From positions 5,592,247-5,656,246 of the forward strand of contig NC_037599.1 of NCBI RefSeq assembly GCF_003073045.1: DNA of 64,000 bases, given 5' to 3'. The notes under the pieces are model-generated. The model saw only the letters and a list, made by a program, of their open reading frames with translations. It was not told where the DNA came from and did no database searches. This document shows, in pieces, positions 1 through 9,901 of the stretch (position 1 is its first letter; every line of letters begins with the position of its first letter). The translations under genes were made by a program, and so were the position numbers. The DNA comes from Pomacea canaliculata. Its lineage: Eukaryota; Mollusca; Gastropoda; Architaenioglossa; Ampullariidae.

Positions 1-420
1 TATTAGTTGAAAATTAATAATTTATTCCTCAATAGACTGCAAAAGTGTTGCTAAATATGTAAAGAATAGCAAGGTCACGTGAGTTACATTTTATGTTAGC
101 ACTTCACCACTATGGCTTTGGATTTGTCTAGGAATGTCAAGGGGTGGGCAATGTTAAGTAATTTAAGCTAGAAGAGAATTTAAGCTAGAGTTTTTTAAAC
201 ATAAAGTATTTATTGATGTTCATTCTACAACTCATTTCAGATATCTTTAGAGTTAAATAATGACTATAGTTAGAACATTAGTGTTAAAGATTCATTAATA
301 AGATTTTGACTAGGTGTTTCAAATCGAAACTGAAGCAAGTACAGAATTTATTTCTCTCTATCTCACTAAAATACCCCGATGGAAACTGTGCAGAAAGTGA
401 ACTGCAAGTAAAAGTGACTA
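1..420. other. AT-rich flank, no gene seen
   Basis: No coding exon, RNA gene or repeat could be recognised here. The downstream boundary is set by the point where similarity to 9298 onward begins. Confidence 0.5.
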
Positions 421-1044
421 CTTAGGGGTCAATGATACTAATAATTTCTTGTTGGAACAACTGAGCAGCTTAATGGTATTTTTCTCTTTTTTTTCCGCAC
501 GATCCCGATTTTTATGTCGCTGTGTGTGAGTGTAATTTTTCTCATTATTCTGAATGCGCCAGGTTCTAAGCTAAGGTATTGTTGATTCAACCACCACAAA
601 GTCAGTATAATGATGGCTTTCTTCCTCAAGTTTTTAGCGACAATCGGAAGCTACAGTAGCCTTTGGGCTAAAATTCAATTAAAAGCATCACGGTATTAAA
701 TGATAAATACAATCTTCATCTCAAACACATAAGTTAAACAATTCACAAACTTAGTGGACAACACAAACACATACAGGCACACGCAGTCTCTCGGCCAATG
801 GGACATCTTTCCTCCACACTTACAAGACATTGTACATTGTGACTGCAAGACAAGCCACACCACAGTCTCGATACACATGTCGAAAAAAGAATGGAAAAAC
901 AATGTATGCAGAAATGTATCTTTACTTCAAGTGTTGCTATGTAACATCAGTTACCGAGTCTAACTTAGTTTCGTAAAGACCTAGAAACTAATGAGTGCAG
1001 TGGAGATCGCAGTAGTCTTCGTGGGTTAGAGGTCGGCAGCGTTG
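421..1044 (-). other. 3' flank of sulfatase copy 1, duplicated at 9298-9901
   Basis: This stretch aligns along its length with 9298-9901 (both begin with cttaggggtca and end at the sulfatase stop codon), with small indels. It therefore belongs to the same segmental duplication as the gene and probably contains the 3' UTR. No coding capacity is visible. Confidence 0.6.
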
Positions 1045-3893
1045 CTAAGCTTCAGGACACCAATCTGGTTTCCAGTCTGCATCATCCGCAGGCATGTTGG
1101 GATTTATAGCTGCTATCTGAACAGGTATTTTCCTCGCCTTCTCCATGTTGAAATACTCCATCACGTCGTTCATCTCATCGGCGTAGTCGGGGTCTTTAGA
1201 CAGGTCGTTAATCTCGTAAGGGTCCTGCTCTAAGTCAAATAACATATACCCTCCGCAATCTAGCACATCTTCGGGAAGACTTGTGTTAACGCCTGGAAGA
1301 GGATTGTACCACCCGGAACATGGACCACTTGTATGATAGACCAGCTTGTACTTGCCCTTCCTTACACCTGCTTCATCGTCCCACATCTGATATACCCATA
1401 CGGTCCGTTGGCTCGGTCCGTTCTGCTAAGATATCAGAGATGGACAATTTAGAGGAAATAAATAATAAAAGATTAATACAATGACTTTTACAATATGTAT
1501 AAATATCTTTCTTTATGTTACTATCTTTGTTGCCTTACTATACTTTTTTTTATAACTGTCATTACTTTTTATAAAAGTGTCAAAATGTAAGACATACAAG
1601 TAAAAGTAACCAGAATAAAGCTAAAATAGTTTGGAATTTTTGCGATTTGTACTTTTCTTGTATTACAGGTCTAAGATAAGAACAGATGATGCTATGAACA
1701 TCGTTAAACTAACTTTATTGCTTGCCACTGGTCTTTGCCATCTACGTCGGGGACGACCACTGGTGTGTTGGAGTTTCTGGCCATGCTGATGAGGGTTAAA
1801 GGTACGTCTGTGATGTGAATGAGACCGTTGTAATCTCGTGGAGCATCAGGCAATAGTCCAAAGCTGTACATGAACGCTGGGACCCTGGTGCCGCCCTCAA
1901 ACGGCGTGGCTTTCTTTCCTCTCAGCGGCCAGTTGCTTGCGCTGTACACACATATAACTATATCTATATGAACCCAAAGAAACGTTCGTACGTATAGTTA
2001 AATAATTTACTATATAAAATATTATCAAGAAATAGCTTCTCTAACTCTTTTAACAAAGCTCGGAAACACATAGCTATACATCTACCTTTCATCAGTTTCC
2101 AAACAATAAACACAAACACGAAAACACATTCAGACCTGTTAACCCATAAAAATAGACGTGAGAGACAACACCTAGTGAACAATGCAAGAAGACATGTCAA
2201 GACTGAAAAGCCATCAGTAATTAACGAATCTCGCACCCGTTAGGTGAGGAGCCGCCGTTGTCGCTCATCACCATGAGCATCAGTGGTTTCTTCGTGTAGC
2301 CCTGTCCTTTCCAAGTTTTGGTGATGTTCTTGAGGGCGTCGTCCACGCCAGCCATGGTGCCACAGCGGTCTCTGATTAGGGGGTCACTGATGTGGGAACA
2401 CCTGTCGCTGAGGTATGCCGGTACCTGTTGAGAAGTGTGAAATTACAACGAGCAATGTATGAATGAGCAAAGTCTAAAATACAATAAAGTTAAGGTATCA
2501 CTGACTTCATTCGGGAGTAGTAATTCTATAAAATTATTCAGCGATATGTTGTTTCTTGCATTGTAATAATCATTGTATTTTTATATCTGCTACTGTTGAT
2601 GTATACATATATTTATTTAAGATGGTTACTACTGAATGGCAGTTATTTGTCATTAAAGAAGGAAATTGAATTCAGTTTCATCGACCAATCAGGACCAGTA
2701 CATTAAAAGCAATTTACAGTACTACGAACTTCTGACCTACTAAAACAAGAAAATAAGAACAATGTTCTATAAATTTTGAAAATATTTCTGTGAAAGAATT
2801 TACCGATATGGGTATGTATGGCTTGAATGCTAGATAAATAAAAAATGGCTGAGTGGTGCCGCTCTTCTTGTGTGCCTTGATGATGCTGATGGCTCGCTGT
2901 GCAAGGACCTCGGTGTCGTATTTGCCCTTCACTGAACGATCCAATGTTTCGTTCGTCCTGTGTCACATCCAAAGCAAATACAATTCATGGCATATTCAGA
3001 TAAGAACATTGCTGACTGGAGGCGTTCGGCTTCCCATATACTTCCCGCCCTGCACCTGTTATAGAAACCATACCTGAGATAATAGGAAAGGTAAATGTAT
3101 CGGGAGATGAAGGACTACTGCTGTCGCGATGCTGTTTGTCTTTTCTTTATGCTCTTTTAAAGTGAAACAAGTTGTTTTACTTACCAAAAATCATATGGCT
3201 CCGTTTCTAAATTTGAAGAAATGGTCGCTGTTGCCATGGAGACACCCCGAGAAAGTATCAAAACCTCGACCTGTTGGTATCATGTTCTTATTACACATAC
3301 CCAGATGCCACTTGCCAATCGCATGTGTCTGGTAGCCTTCATCTTTAAGGTATCCTGCCACCGTCTTAATACCCACAGGCACCGACCTGTTGAGTGTAAA
3401 CATTGTTGTTGCAGAATGATTTGTCTACTTCTAAATTACCTTTTACTGAAAGTACATTGACTTTTTAAATGCTTAACAATAACCATCAAACAAATTAGCA
3501 TAAGTACTGGTTATCATCATATCTACTGTTTCTGTTATAGACGGACGAAGAATGGTAAGAACAGAATACAAAGGGCCTCACGTGCCTGTTATCAAATTTA
3601 TCGAAGACGTTTTCGATGCCCATGGTGTGCGGCATTCTGCCGGTGAGCAGCGCCGCGCGCGACATGGTGCAAGATGGCTGCGTGTACAGGTAGTTCAGAC
3701 GCACGCTCTGTGACGCCAGGTCGTCCATCGTCGGTGTGCGATAACGGGGATCGCGTGAGCTGCGCTCATTGTAACCCATGTCGTCGATCACGGCCACGAT
3801 GATGTTGGGCTGCTGCTGCGCCGACACAATGGAGGCGATGAGGTAGCAGGACAAGACTGCCAACGGCAGCCACAGCATCGGGTTTAGGAACAT
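1045..3893 (-). pseudogene. Arylsulfatase B-like gene, copy 1 (broken)
   Basis: Six coding exons on the minus strand: 3893-3586, 3386-3185, 2957-2804, 2424-2237, 1941-1714 and 1425-1045. Family features seen: signal peptide (MFLNPMLWLPLAVLSCYLIA), IDDMGY metal site, CTMSRAALLTGR active-site segment, GKWHLG, SDNGG and NWPLRGKK. Compared with intact copy 2, exon 2 has one extra base and runs into a stop just before its donor. Exon 3 has lost bases, so the conserved AIHSPI (sulfate-binding His in ARSB) becomes PYIPI. Exon 4 has a compensated -1/+1 shift (LE to WK). Exon 6 lacks one base at its acceptor and has a further compensated shift. Known family role: hydrolysis of sulfate esters of glycans in lysosomes or secretions. 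Intron 1 begins with GC, not GT. The ATG was chosen because it is conserved in all three copies after CCAG|CATC. Most likely a decaying paralogue; uncorrected read indels are the alternative. Confidence 0.85.
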
Positions 3894-4217
3894 GATGCTG
3901 GAAGTCCAAAGCTCCAAAAGTTTACTGTGCGTTGGTTTACTGAAACAAAATCATAAAAATGCAGCCGATAATCTATCTGAACGAGTAATATTTTTTGCAT
4001 CAAACGCTCGAGACATAATAAATAATATCTTATCTATACCGCCATTAAATTATGATGCATAATTAAAAATGCGAAATGTAGAAAATTCTCTAAACTATCC
4101 AGTATGTAAAATATTTTTCATGTTAGGAGACTGCTTCTGTTTCTGAATGAACCATAAGTTAGAAGAACTTAGAGAAATGTTCAAGCAGCAGCCAAATACT
4201 TCAGCCTGTATACTTAC

Positions 4218-4303
4218 TCTCCTGGCACCAGTAGATATCTGACTGTAGCTCGGTGTCACTGGTGGAAGTGTGATTGGAGGCTGGTCATGGCAGTCATTTT
4301 ATA
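4218..4303 (-). promoter_or_regulatory. Core promoter and non-coding first exon of sulfatase copy 1
   Basis: On the minus strand TATAAAA (4303-4297) is followed by TGACTGCC and a short exon ending at donor GAGA|GTAAGTATAC (exon end 4218). The intron then runs to CTTCCAG|CATCATG before the coding exon. Copies 2 and 3 have the same TATA box, the same sequence after it and the same exon/donor arrangement. Upstream, CACGTGTCT and TTTGTCCTG are also shared. Transcription start is inferred about 25-30 bp after the TATA box. Confidence 0.75.
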
Positions 4304-4533
4304 CAGAAACAGGACAAAGAAAGACACGTGTCGGCTATTCCACGTGTTCATTTCCTCCACGTGGGAAGTTACAAGTATTTTCTGGGTCTTTTCTCTCTCT
4401 CTCTCACTTTATTGCACAGAGATGTTCTAGACTGCGTGTGTTGACTTACAAACAGCTCATTAGTTCGCCAATAAGTAGAATAGTGAATACTTCAATTTGC
4501 ACATTCCTTTCCGACTATTCATAAGGTCTAGAG

Positions 4534-4900
4534 CAGGGGTCTCAAACACGCGGCCCGCGGGCCGAATGCGGCCCGCGAAACATTTTTGTGCGGCCCTCGG
4601 CCACGTCCGCGGTGTATATGTATGTTGTGCTTGGTGATTAACTCCCGCAGTGAAAATTACCCCCGTTATTAGTGACAGAGACAACGTCAACTTATTTTAA
4701 TAAACTAAACTGCCTGTGCATGTAATAAACTACACTAAATGTAATTAATAATTATAAAAACTTTATTTTAGCATTTAACTGCAGTGACAGTAGTGTTCGT
4801 AAAATTTAATGAAAAAACATTTTCTTTTCGTGGTGCGACCCGCTGACTGGCTGTTACTTTCCACTGCGGCCCACATGCTAATATGAGTTTGAGACCCCTG
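4534..4900. mobile_element. Non-autonomous hAT element (MITE-like) with 8 bp target duplication
   Basis: The 367 bp element begins CAGGGGTCTCAAAC and ends with its inverse GTTTGAGACCCCTG. It is flanked by perfect 8 bp direct repeats GTCTAGAG (4526-4533 and 4901-4908), the hAT hallmark. The GC-rich termini (cgcggcccgcgggcc) differ from the AT-rich host DNA. No transposase is present. The paralogous position near 15530 has an empty target (aagtcgagag). Confidence 0.92.
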
Positions 4901-4965
4901 GTCTAGAGTATACCGAAACGAATACAAAGAATTAATCTACTACTTATTTTTCAGGTTTTGATTCG

Positions 4966-4985
4966 TCGCACGTGTGATATTGCTG
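4966..4985 (-). promoter_or_regulatory. Shared distal element, copy 1 (CAGCAATATCACACGTGCGA)
   Basis: Minus-strand sequence CAGCAATATCACACGTGCGA lies upstream of the copy 1 promoter. Near-identical copies occur at 15589-15608, 15970-15989, 8753-8772 (plus) and 38649-38668 (plus), each close to a sulfatase promoter. It contains a CACGTG E-box core. A regulatory role is inferred. Confidence 0.5.
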
Positions 4986-6900
4986 ACTGTGCTGTATGGT
5001 AATATATTCAGACGAGGAGCTTAGGGACGACTTTGTAGACGCAGACACCGAAAATAGGATAGGATGACTACGTACGCGCAGTTGCGCACACACAGAGTAA
5101 ATAAATTCTTCATCTCTTAATCTTCAGATGTTGTTTGATTATTTTGATAAATGTCTCTCTTTCCACTGAACAGAGATTTGTTTTACTAATAGCTTATGTA
5201 GTTATCGCCGAGTATAATTATTTCATGGAAAAATGCTTAGCTGGTCATGAACAAAGAAAGCCATTAGTTTCAGAAAGGAGTGAAATGTAGTTCTCGCGTC
5301 AGATGGGTGATTAAAAAGCTTGCTCTGAATGGCAATACTGCTAGAGTAGTATGATCGTAGCGACACCTGGTCTTCGTCGGCAGCAACTCCATCAATCAAA
5401 GGCGAGGACAAGTGGAGCGTGGCAATGCTCGCGTCAGATGGAGTGATAATTTTCCCTTCAATGTTTACACTGATCATGTTAAGAACCTTATTTTCTGTGT
5501 GAAAGGTGAAAATCTGGGTTACGCAGTTTCAAACGCTTTTCGTTCTTAATTTTTTTTAAATGTTTGCATGCATGTTTCGAAAACTTCGTGGGTTGTGCTT
5601 TGTCTGTACTGGTGTGTCCTGCAGTGGTTTTCTTATCTTTTAAGATGACAGTACACACTAGGAACTCTTTTTTGTTTGAAACATTTTAAAAACATTTTTG
5701 ACAAAATCCTCAAATAATAAATACCCATTTCAATTTTTTTTTCAAGTGCTTACGATTAATATGTTGACTGTAATCAATGATTTTTTTTATTTTTTTTGAG
5801 AACTATACTATTTTTTTCAAATTAACTTACCGACTGTATAAATAATTACAAGTGATTGATTTTAGTGGCTTTGTAAAATATAAATTGTAACCTAATTTTC
5901 CAAAAATGCTCTTTTTAATATTTTTGAAAGTCTTTATGTCTAGTTGATTAATTGTTCGTCTATTACAACGTGGAAATATTCAATATAATACAGATGGCAT
6001 AATTTTGAGAGGTTTTCAACGGTTAAAAACCAAGGAAAGGGTGGACTACTGGGAGACTTGTGATGTTCAAGATTTACGAAACGAGAGACCTGTTCAAAGA
6101 CCTTGTGTACTCCGAGTAATAGGTCTCCTCACTGGATTTGTACTACAGCGAATGGTCGAGAAGAATAGCGACTACCACATGACTGAGAACAGGGTCTGTA
6201 CAGTAAGCTCAAGGGGCACTTGAAAATATTGAAGTCCAGAAGGAGATTTTTATTTTCAGCCGTTGTGAAGAGTGCGTGTGGACCAGTGTTTGCAGCTGTG
6301 CTTGTGTCCGCGACAATGGACCAGTCACGCAAGAAAGTCACAGCAAAAGAAAGCTTTGTTGTTCACAAAAGAGCCCGTCTTTTATTACTTAGTATGATCA
6401 ACACTGAAAATATTACTGACATAAAACGGTCCTAATCTGTAGTATCTTGATGCGCCGAACACGAATATGCCTATAAACAATTATTATTGGCTCTCGTTTT
6501 GTAGATATTTGGTATTGTTTATTTTCTATTTTAGTTTATTTTGGTTTCACCGTGTAAATGGATCCTGTAGGACTGTAAAAACATCCTAAATAAACGTAGA
6601 ATGACGTCATATTGCATCACATGGCATAATACCGTCACGCACACGTCATCGAGAGTGTATTACGTCATTTTGTGACGCAGTTCAACACTATTGCCAGGCC
6701 GCTGCTGAAGTAAGCTGACGTCAGCAGTAGTAATGCATTGCGTCAGACAAAGGTGCAGCGTTGACCAGACTAATAAAGATGAAACAGAGTAAACTTTTGT
6801 AAGTATCTGGTAAGCAAAATATCTTTGTCTATTCGCAGACTGCTTTGTGATGAACCAGCATCGAGAAGAACATGTGTAAACAGTGGATAAACAGTAAACC
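4986..6900. other. Intergenic; one unassigned 84-codon minus-strand ORF
   Basis: Mostly AT-rich DNA. The minus-strand ORF 5477-5223 starts with ATG, encodes 84 residues and contains the repeated word PSDA, but I recognise no domain and see no partner exon. Two perfect TGACGTCA sites lie at 6602-6609 and 6717-6724. I see nothing else to support a gene. Confidence 0.3.
6602..6724. promoter_or_regulatory. Pair of CRE-like TGACGTCA palindromes
   Basis: Perfect TGACGTCA palindromes at 6602-6609 and 6717-6724, with several half-sites (ACGTCA, TGACG) between them. CREB/ATF proteins are known to bind this sequence. They lie about 270-390 bp downstream of the orphan minus-strand promoter at 6990-6996. 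A role is inferred only. Confidence 0.3.
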
Positions 6901-6912
6901 ATGTGTACTCAC

Positions 6913-6996
6913 GTTTCCAACCAGCAGTAGCTTTCTCGCTGTAATTCTAACTGCTGAACGTGTGAGCGGAAATGGCTGGAAGGCAGACATTTTATA
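6913..6996 (-). promoter_or_regulatory. Orphan sulfatase-type promoter and first exon
   Basis: On the minus strand TATAAAATGTCTGCC starts at 6996. The next ~80 bp aligns with the non-coding first exon of sulfatase copies 1-3 and ends in a good donor, AAAC|GTGAGTAC (exon end 6913). ACACGTGTCT lies upstream, as in the other copies. No coding sulfatase exon was found to its left, so the gene it served seems deleted. Confidence 0.65.
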
Positions 6997-7149
6997 GCGG
7001 AGCAGAGGAAAGACAGACACGTGTAAAGTATTACAAGCAATCCGTTACGTTTCAGATGTCGTGTGAATTATTAAATATGTATCAACTCATTCATTGTACA
7101 AAGATTTTTGTTGTAGATTACATGGACATGGTCTCCCTAGACGTTGCTG

Positions 7150-7555
7150 AGGAATAAACTTATCCTGCGGGTATTCCTCTTGCCCTGCTGCTTTTGAAGT
7201 AATCATCAGGATACTCATCTGCTCTGCGGATCTTCAGACAGATCGGTCGTTTCGTCGGGGTCGGTTCAAAGTCGAACATCATGTACCCTTGACACTTGTC
7301 GACCTTTTGATGCTGTTGATGGCTGGAAGAGGCAAGGTACTCTTGCTCGTAAGGTAGTGCAACAATTTTTTTTCACTTATAGCTTTCGGGACCAAAAGTT
7401 AGTAAAATATTTATAGCAAGATGTCAAGAAAAGTGTACGACGATGACCATTCTGTAACTATTGTCATGCGACTCGAAGACGTTTTCGATATCCATCGTGT
7501 GAGGGTAACGTCCAGAAGGGTCGCTAGGAGCTTGATGCTGCGAGTATACGTGGTT
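7150..7555 (-). pseudogene. Fragmentary arylsulfatase relic (exon 1 and exon 6 pieces)
   Basis: Two minus-strand segments match sulfatase coding exons. Around 7555-7460 the translation includes GRYPHTMDIENVFESHDN, compared with GRMPHTMGIENVFDKFDN in copy 1. Around 7350-7157 it includes CQGYMMFDFEPTP and later RGIPAG, compared with CGGFMLFDLEQDP and RKIPAQ. Exons 2-5 are absent between them. It is more diverged than copies 1-3, so it is an older member of the array reduced to its ends by internal deletion. Confidence 0.75.
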
Positions 7556-8122
7556 TATTAATTGTCTTATAACGCAGCTTATCCAGGCCTGGTTGTTATA
7601 CAGATAGTTACGTAGGAATCATTCTCAATAATATTATCGACCATAATAAAAACTCGGGGGAGGGGGGGCAGTCCAAAGTACCCCGCATGATGGAGTAGTC
7701 AAAAATGATTGTTGACTGTTATCGCATCTTTTGTGTTTGGGGTATAGTGACAAGCACTTCGAATGTAAGTGATGTCGTATATGTTTGCATTTTCTTTTCA
7801 TAGTTAAGATAAATATATATCAGAAGGAATAAAAACTGTTTTGTCAGTCATTTTCGTACGAAGCGTGACGGCGAAATGCGTGACACTTCTTTTTGCGGCT
7901 TCATTCACTAAGTCCTGAGATAGTGCCGCACTTGCTAGGGGTAAAATGTTTTGAGAATAAAACATACAATACGACTCCTCCATCACAAAAATACATTCAC
8001 CCACCAGTCAGCACGCACACACACTAGCTATATCTAGCTAAGCATACCATATCACATTGTGTATGTTTACAATATAATTTATTTAATAGCACAAACAATT
8101 GATTTCATTTCCAAACAACAAA

Positions 8123-8435
8123 CTACCTGGTTTCATCTCCAAAGTAATGCCCCTCCAGTGTAATGCACTTTTTCATCTCCTTGTGCCCTACTTCTATGCG
8201 CTGCTGTAAGGATTCTTCTGGAATGCCCTTCAGCTCCGTCGTGACAGCCCCTTCATGGACCCCTCCTCTTACAAATGGGTTTCCTTAATGATCCCCTTGA
8301 GCTTGGCTAAAAATAAGTTGCATCGAGGTGAATAGCGAGGTTGTTTCCGATGTCTATCAAATGTTCTCCGCCAGGAACCTCGGATGCTCAAGGCGCTGTC
8401 ATCAGGAGCGTTGTCATGTTGAAGCAGCCACGACA
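8123..8435 (-). mobile_element. Decayed mariner-type transposase fragment
   Basis: Minus-strand translation, with stops and shifts, gives WLLQHDNAP...SIRGFLAENI, then PSSRGSLRKPICK, then stretches matching VTTELKGIPEES and MKKCITLEGHYFGD. HDNAP with a following LKG-I and C-terminal GDE are typical of mariner-family DDD transposases. HDNAP carries the second catalytic Asp. The segment with the third Asp (YSPDLAP-type) is not recognisable. No terminal repeats found. Old relic. Confidence 0.75.
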
Positions 8436-8752
8436 GGCGTTAGAATAATTATAACATCACGTGATGACAGAAAACAGAAGTATGATGTGTGTGTATGACG
8501 CCTGTGACATGACCGTGTCTTGCATAGTTCAAACATTAATAATTCTCATAAAAGTCAAATGTTTTGATGACAAATTTCACCAATTTTTCCCGGTCTATTT
8601 TTGCTGTTATTTAAATTAAGCGAAAGATTTTACTGTGACTCTGTGTTTGTGTGTGTGTTCAAGCATTGAGCATATGTGCGGGGTAGTGGGGCTATCGTGT
8701 TCGTGTCAACGATTATTATTTTACGCTTATTTCCATCCACCTGCACCACGTG

Positions 8753-8772
8753 CAGCAATATCACAGGTGAGA
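8753..8772 (+). promoter_or_regulatory. Shared distal element near the orphan plus-strand promoter
   Basis: CAGCAATATCACAGGTGAGA, preceded by ACCACGTG. The 28 bases from ACCACGTG onward are identical to 38641-38668 upstream of sulfatase copy 3. It lies about 260 bp before the orphan TATA box at 9032. Confidence 0.5.
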
Positions 8773-9031
8773 TTACACGAAGCAAGAGGATCAAGCTTTG
8801 CTTCTTTTGTGTCAGAGAGGTCTAACAGGAGAGATGGAAGGAACTGTGCTAATAAGCCACGTGAAGGCTAACACAAACAATCTTCACATTACATTTATTG
8901 CCTTCCTTATTACCAGTCCCTTACAAAAGACACAAATACAAGAAAGTCCGTGTACAATGGAGGAGGATATTTATAAGCATGTGACGTGTGACAAGACTTT
9001 AATATCCCAATATGACTTTCTCCTGTCCCTC

Positions 9032-9101
9032 TATAAAATGGCTGCCCATGACCAGCAGGCACCATTCTCAGTCTTCAGAGATTGCACTGAACTACAGTCA
9101 G
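9032..9101 (+). promoter_or_regulatory. Orphan sulfatase-type promoter and first exon, plus strand
   Basis: TATAAAATGGCTGCCCATGACC starts at 9032 and the following exon-like stretch ends CTACAGTCAG|GTACAC. This matches copy 1's TATA, CATGACCAGC and CTACAGTCAG words. Nothing like a sulfatase coding exon follows on the plus strand, so this is a promoter stranded by rearrangement. Confidence 0.6.
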
Positions 9102-9901
9102 GTACACATAGAAACTGAGCTACCTAATATGGCTAGGACATGTCTCAAAATTTGTTTCTGCTGGTAAGATCTCGAGACATCAATGTTGTAATAACAAAGA
9201 AGATGTCCTTGTAGTAAAGGTCCTACTATGCAAAGCCCGGTGATCCAGCACCGCACAAACCCTGATAACTTCAAGGGGACGCGACATCATCGAATTCTTA
9301 GGGGTCAGCGCTACTAATAATTTCTTGTTGTAACAACCAAGCGACTTAATTGTATTTTTCTCTTTCGTTTATTTCCGTTCGATCCCGTTTTTATATCTCT
9401 ACATATATATGTGTGTAGTGTGTATGCATATGAATATTGTATCTAATTTTTTCATCGTTTCAAATTGCCCAAGTTGTTAGCTAAGGTATCGTTGATTCAC
9501 CCTTCATAATGTCAGGATAGGGATGACAATTTTTAGCAACAATCGGAAACTAGAGTAGCCTTTGGGCTAACATCCAATTAAACGCATAACGACATTATAT
9601 GATCAATACAGTCTTCATTGCAAACACATACGTAAAACAACTCAATACTTTAGTGGAAAACACAAACACATACAGGCACACGCAGTCTCTCGGCCCATGG
9701 GGCAAGACAAGACACATCGCAGTCTCGATAAACATGGCGAAAAAAGAATGGAAAAGCTATGTATGCAGAAATTTATCTTTACTTCAAGTGTTGCTATGTG
9801 ACATCAGTTACCGAGTCTAACTTAGTTTCGGAAAGACCTAGAAACTAATGAGTGCAGTGGAGGTCGCAGTAGTCTTCGTGTGTTAGAGGTCGGCAGCGTT
9901 G

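Noticed and set aside
3895-3917. Longer N terminus (MELWTSSI...) for sulfatase copy 1
   Set aside because: It begins at a TTG and runs through the inferred splice acceptor CCAG; the ATG 8 codons later is conserved in all copies and gives a good signal peptide.
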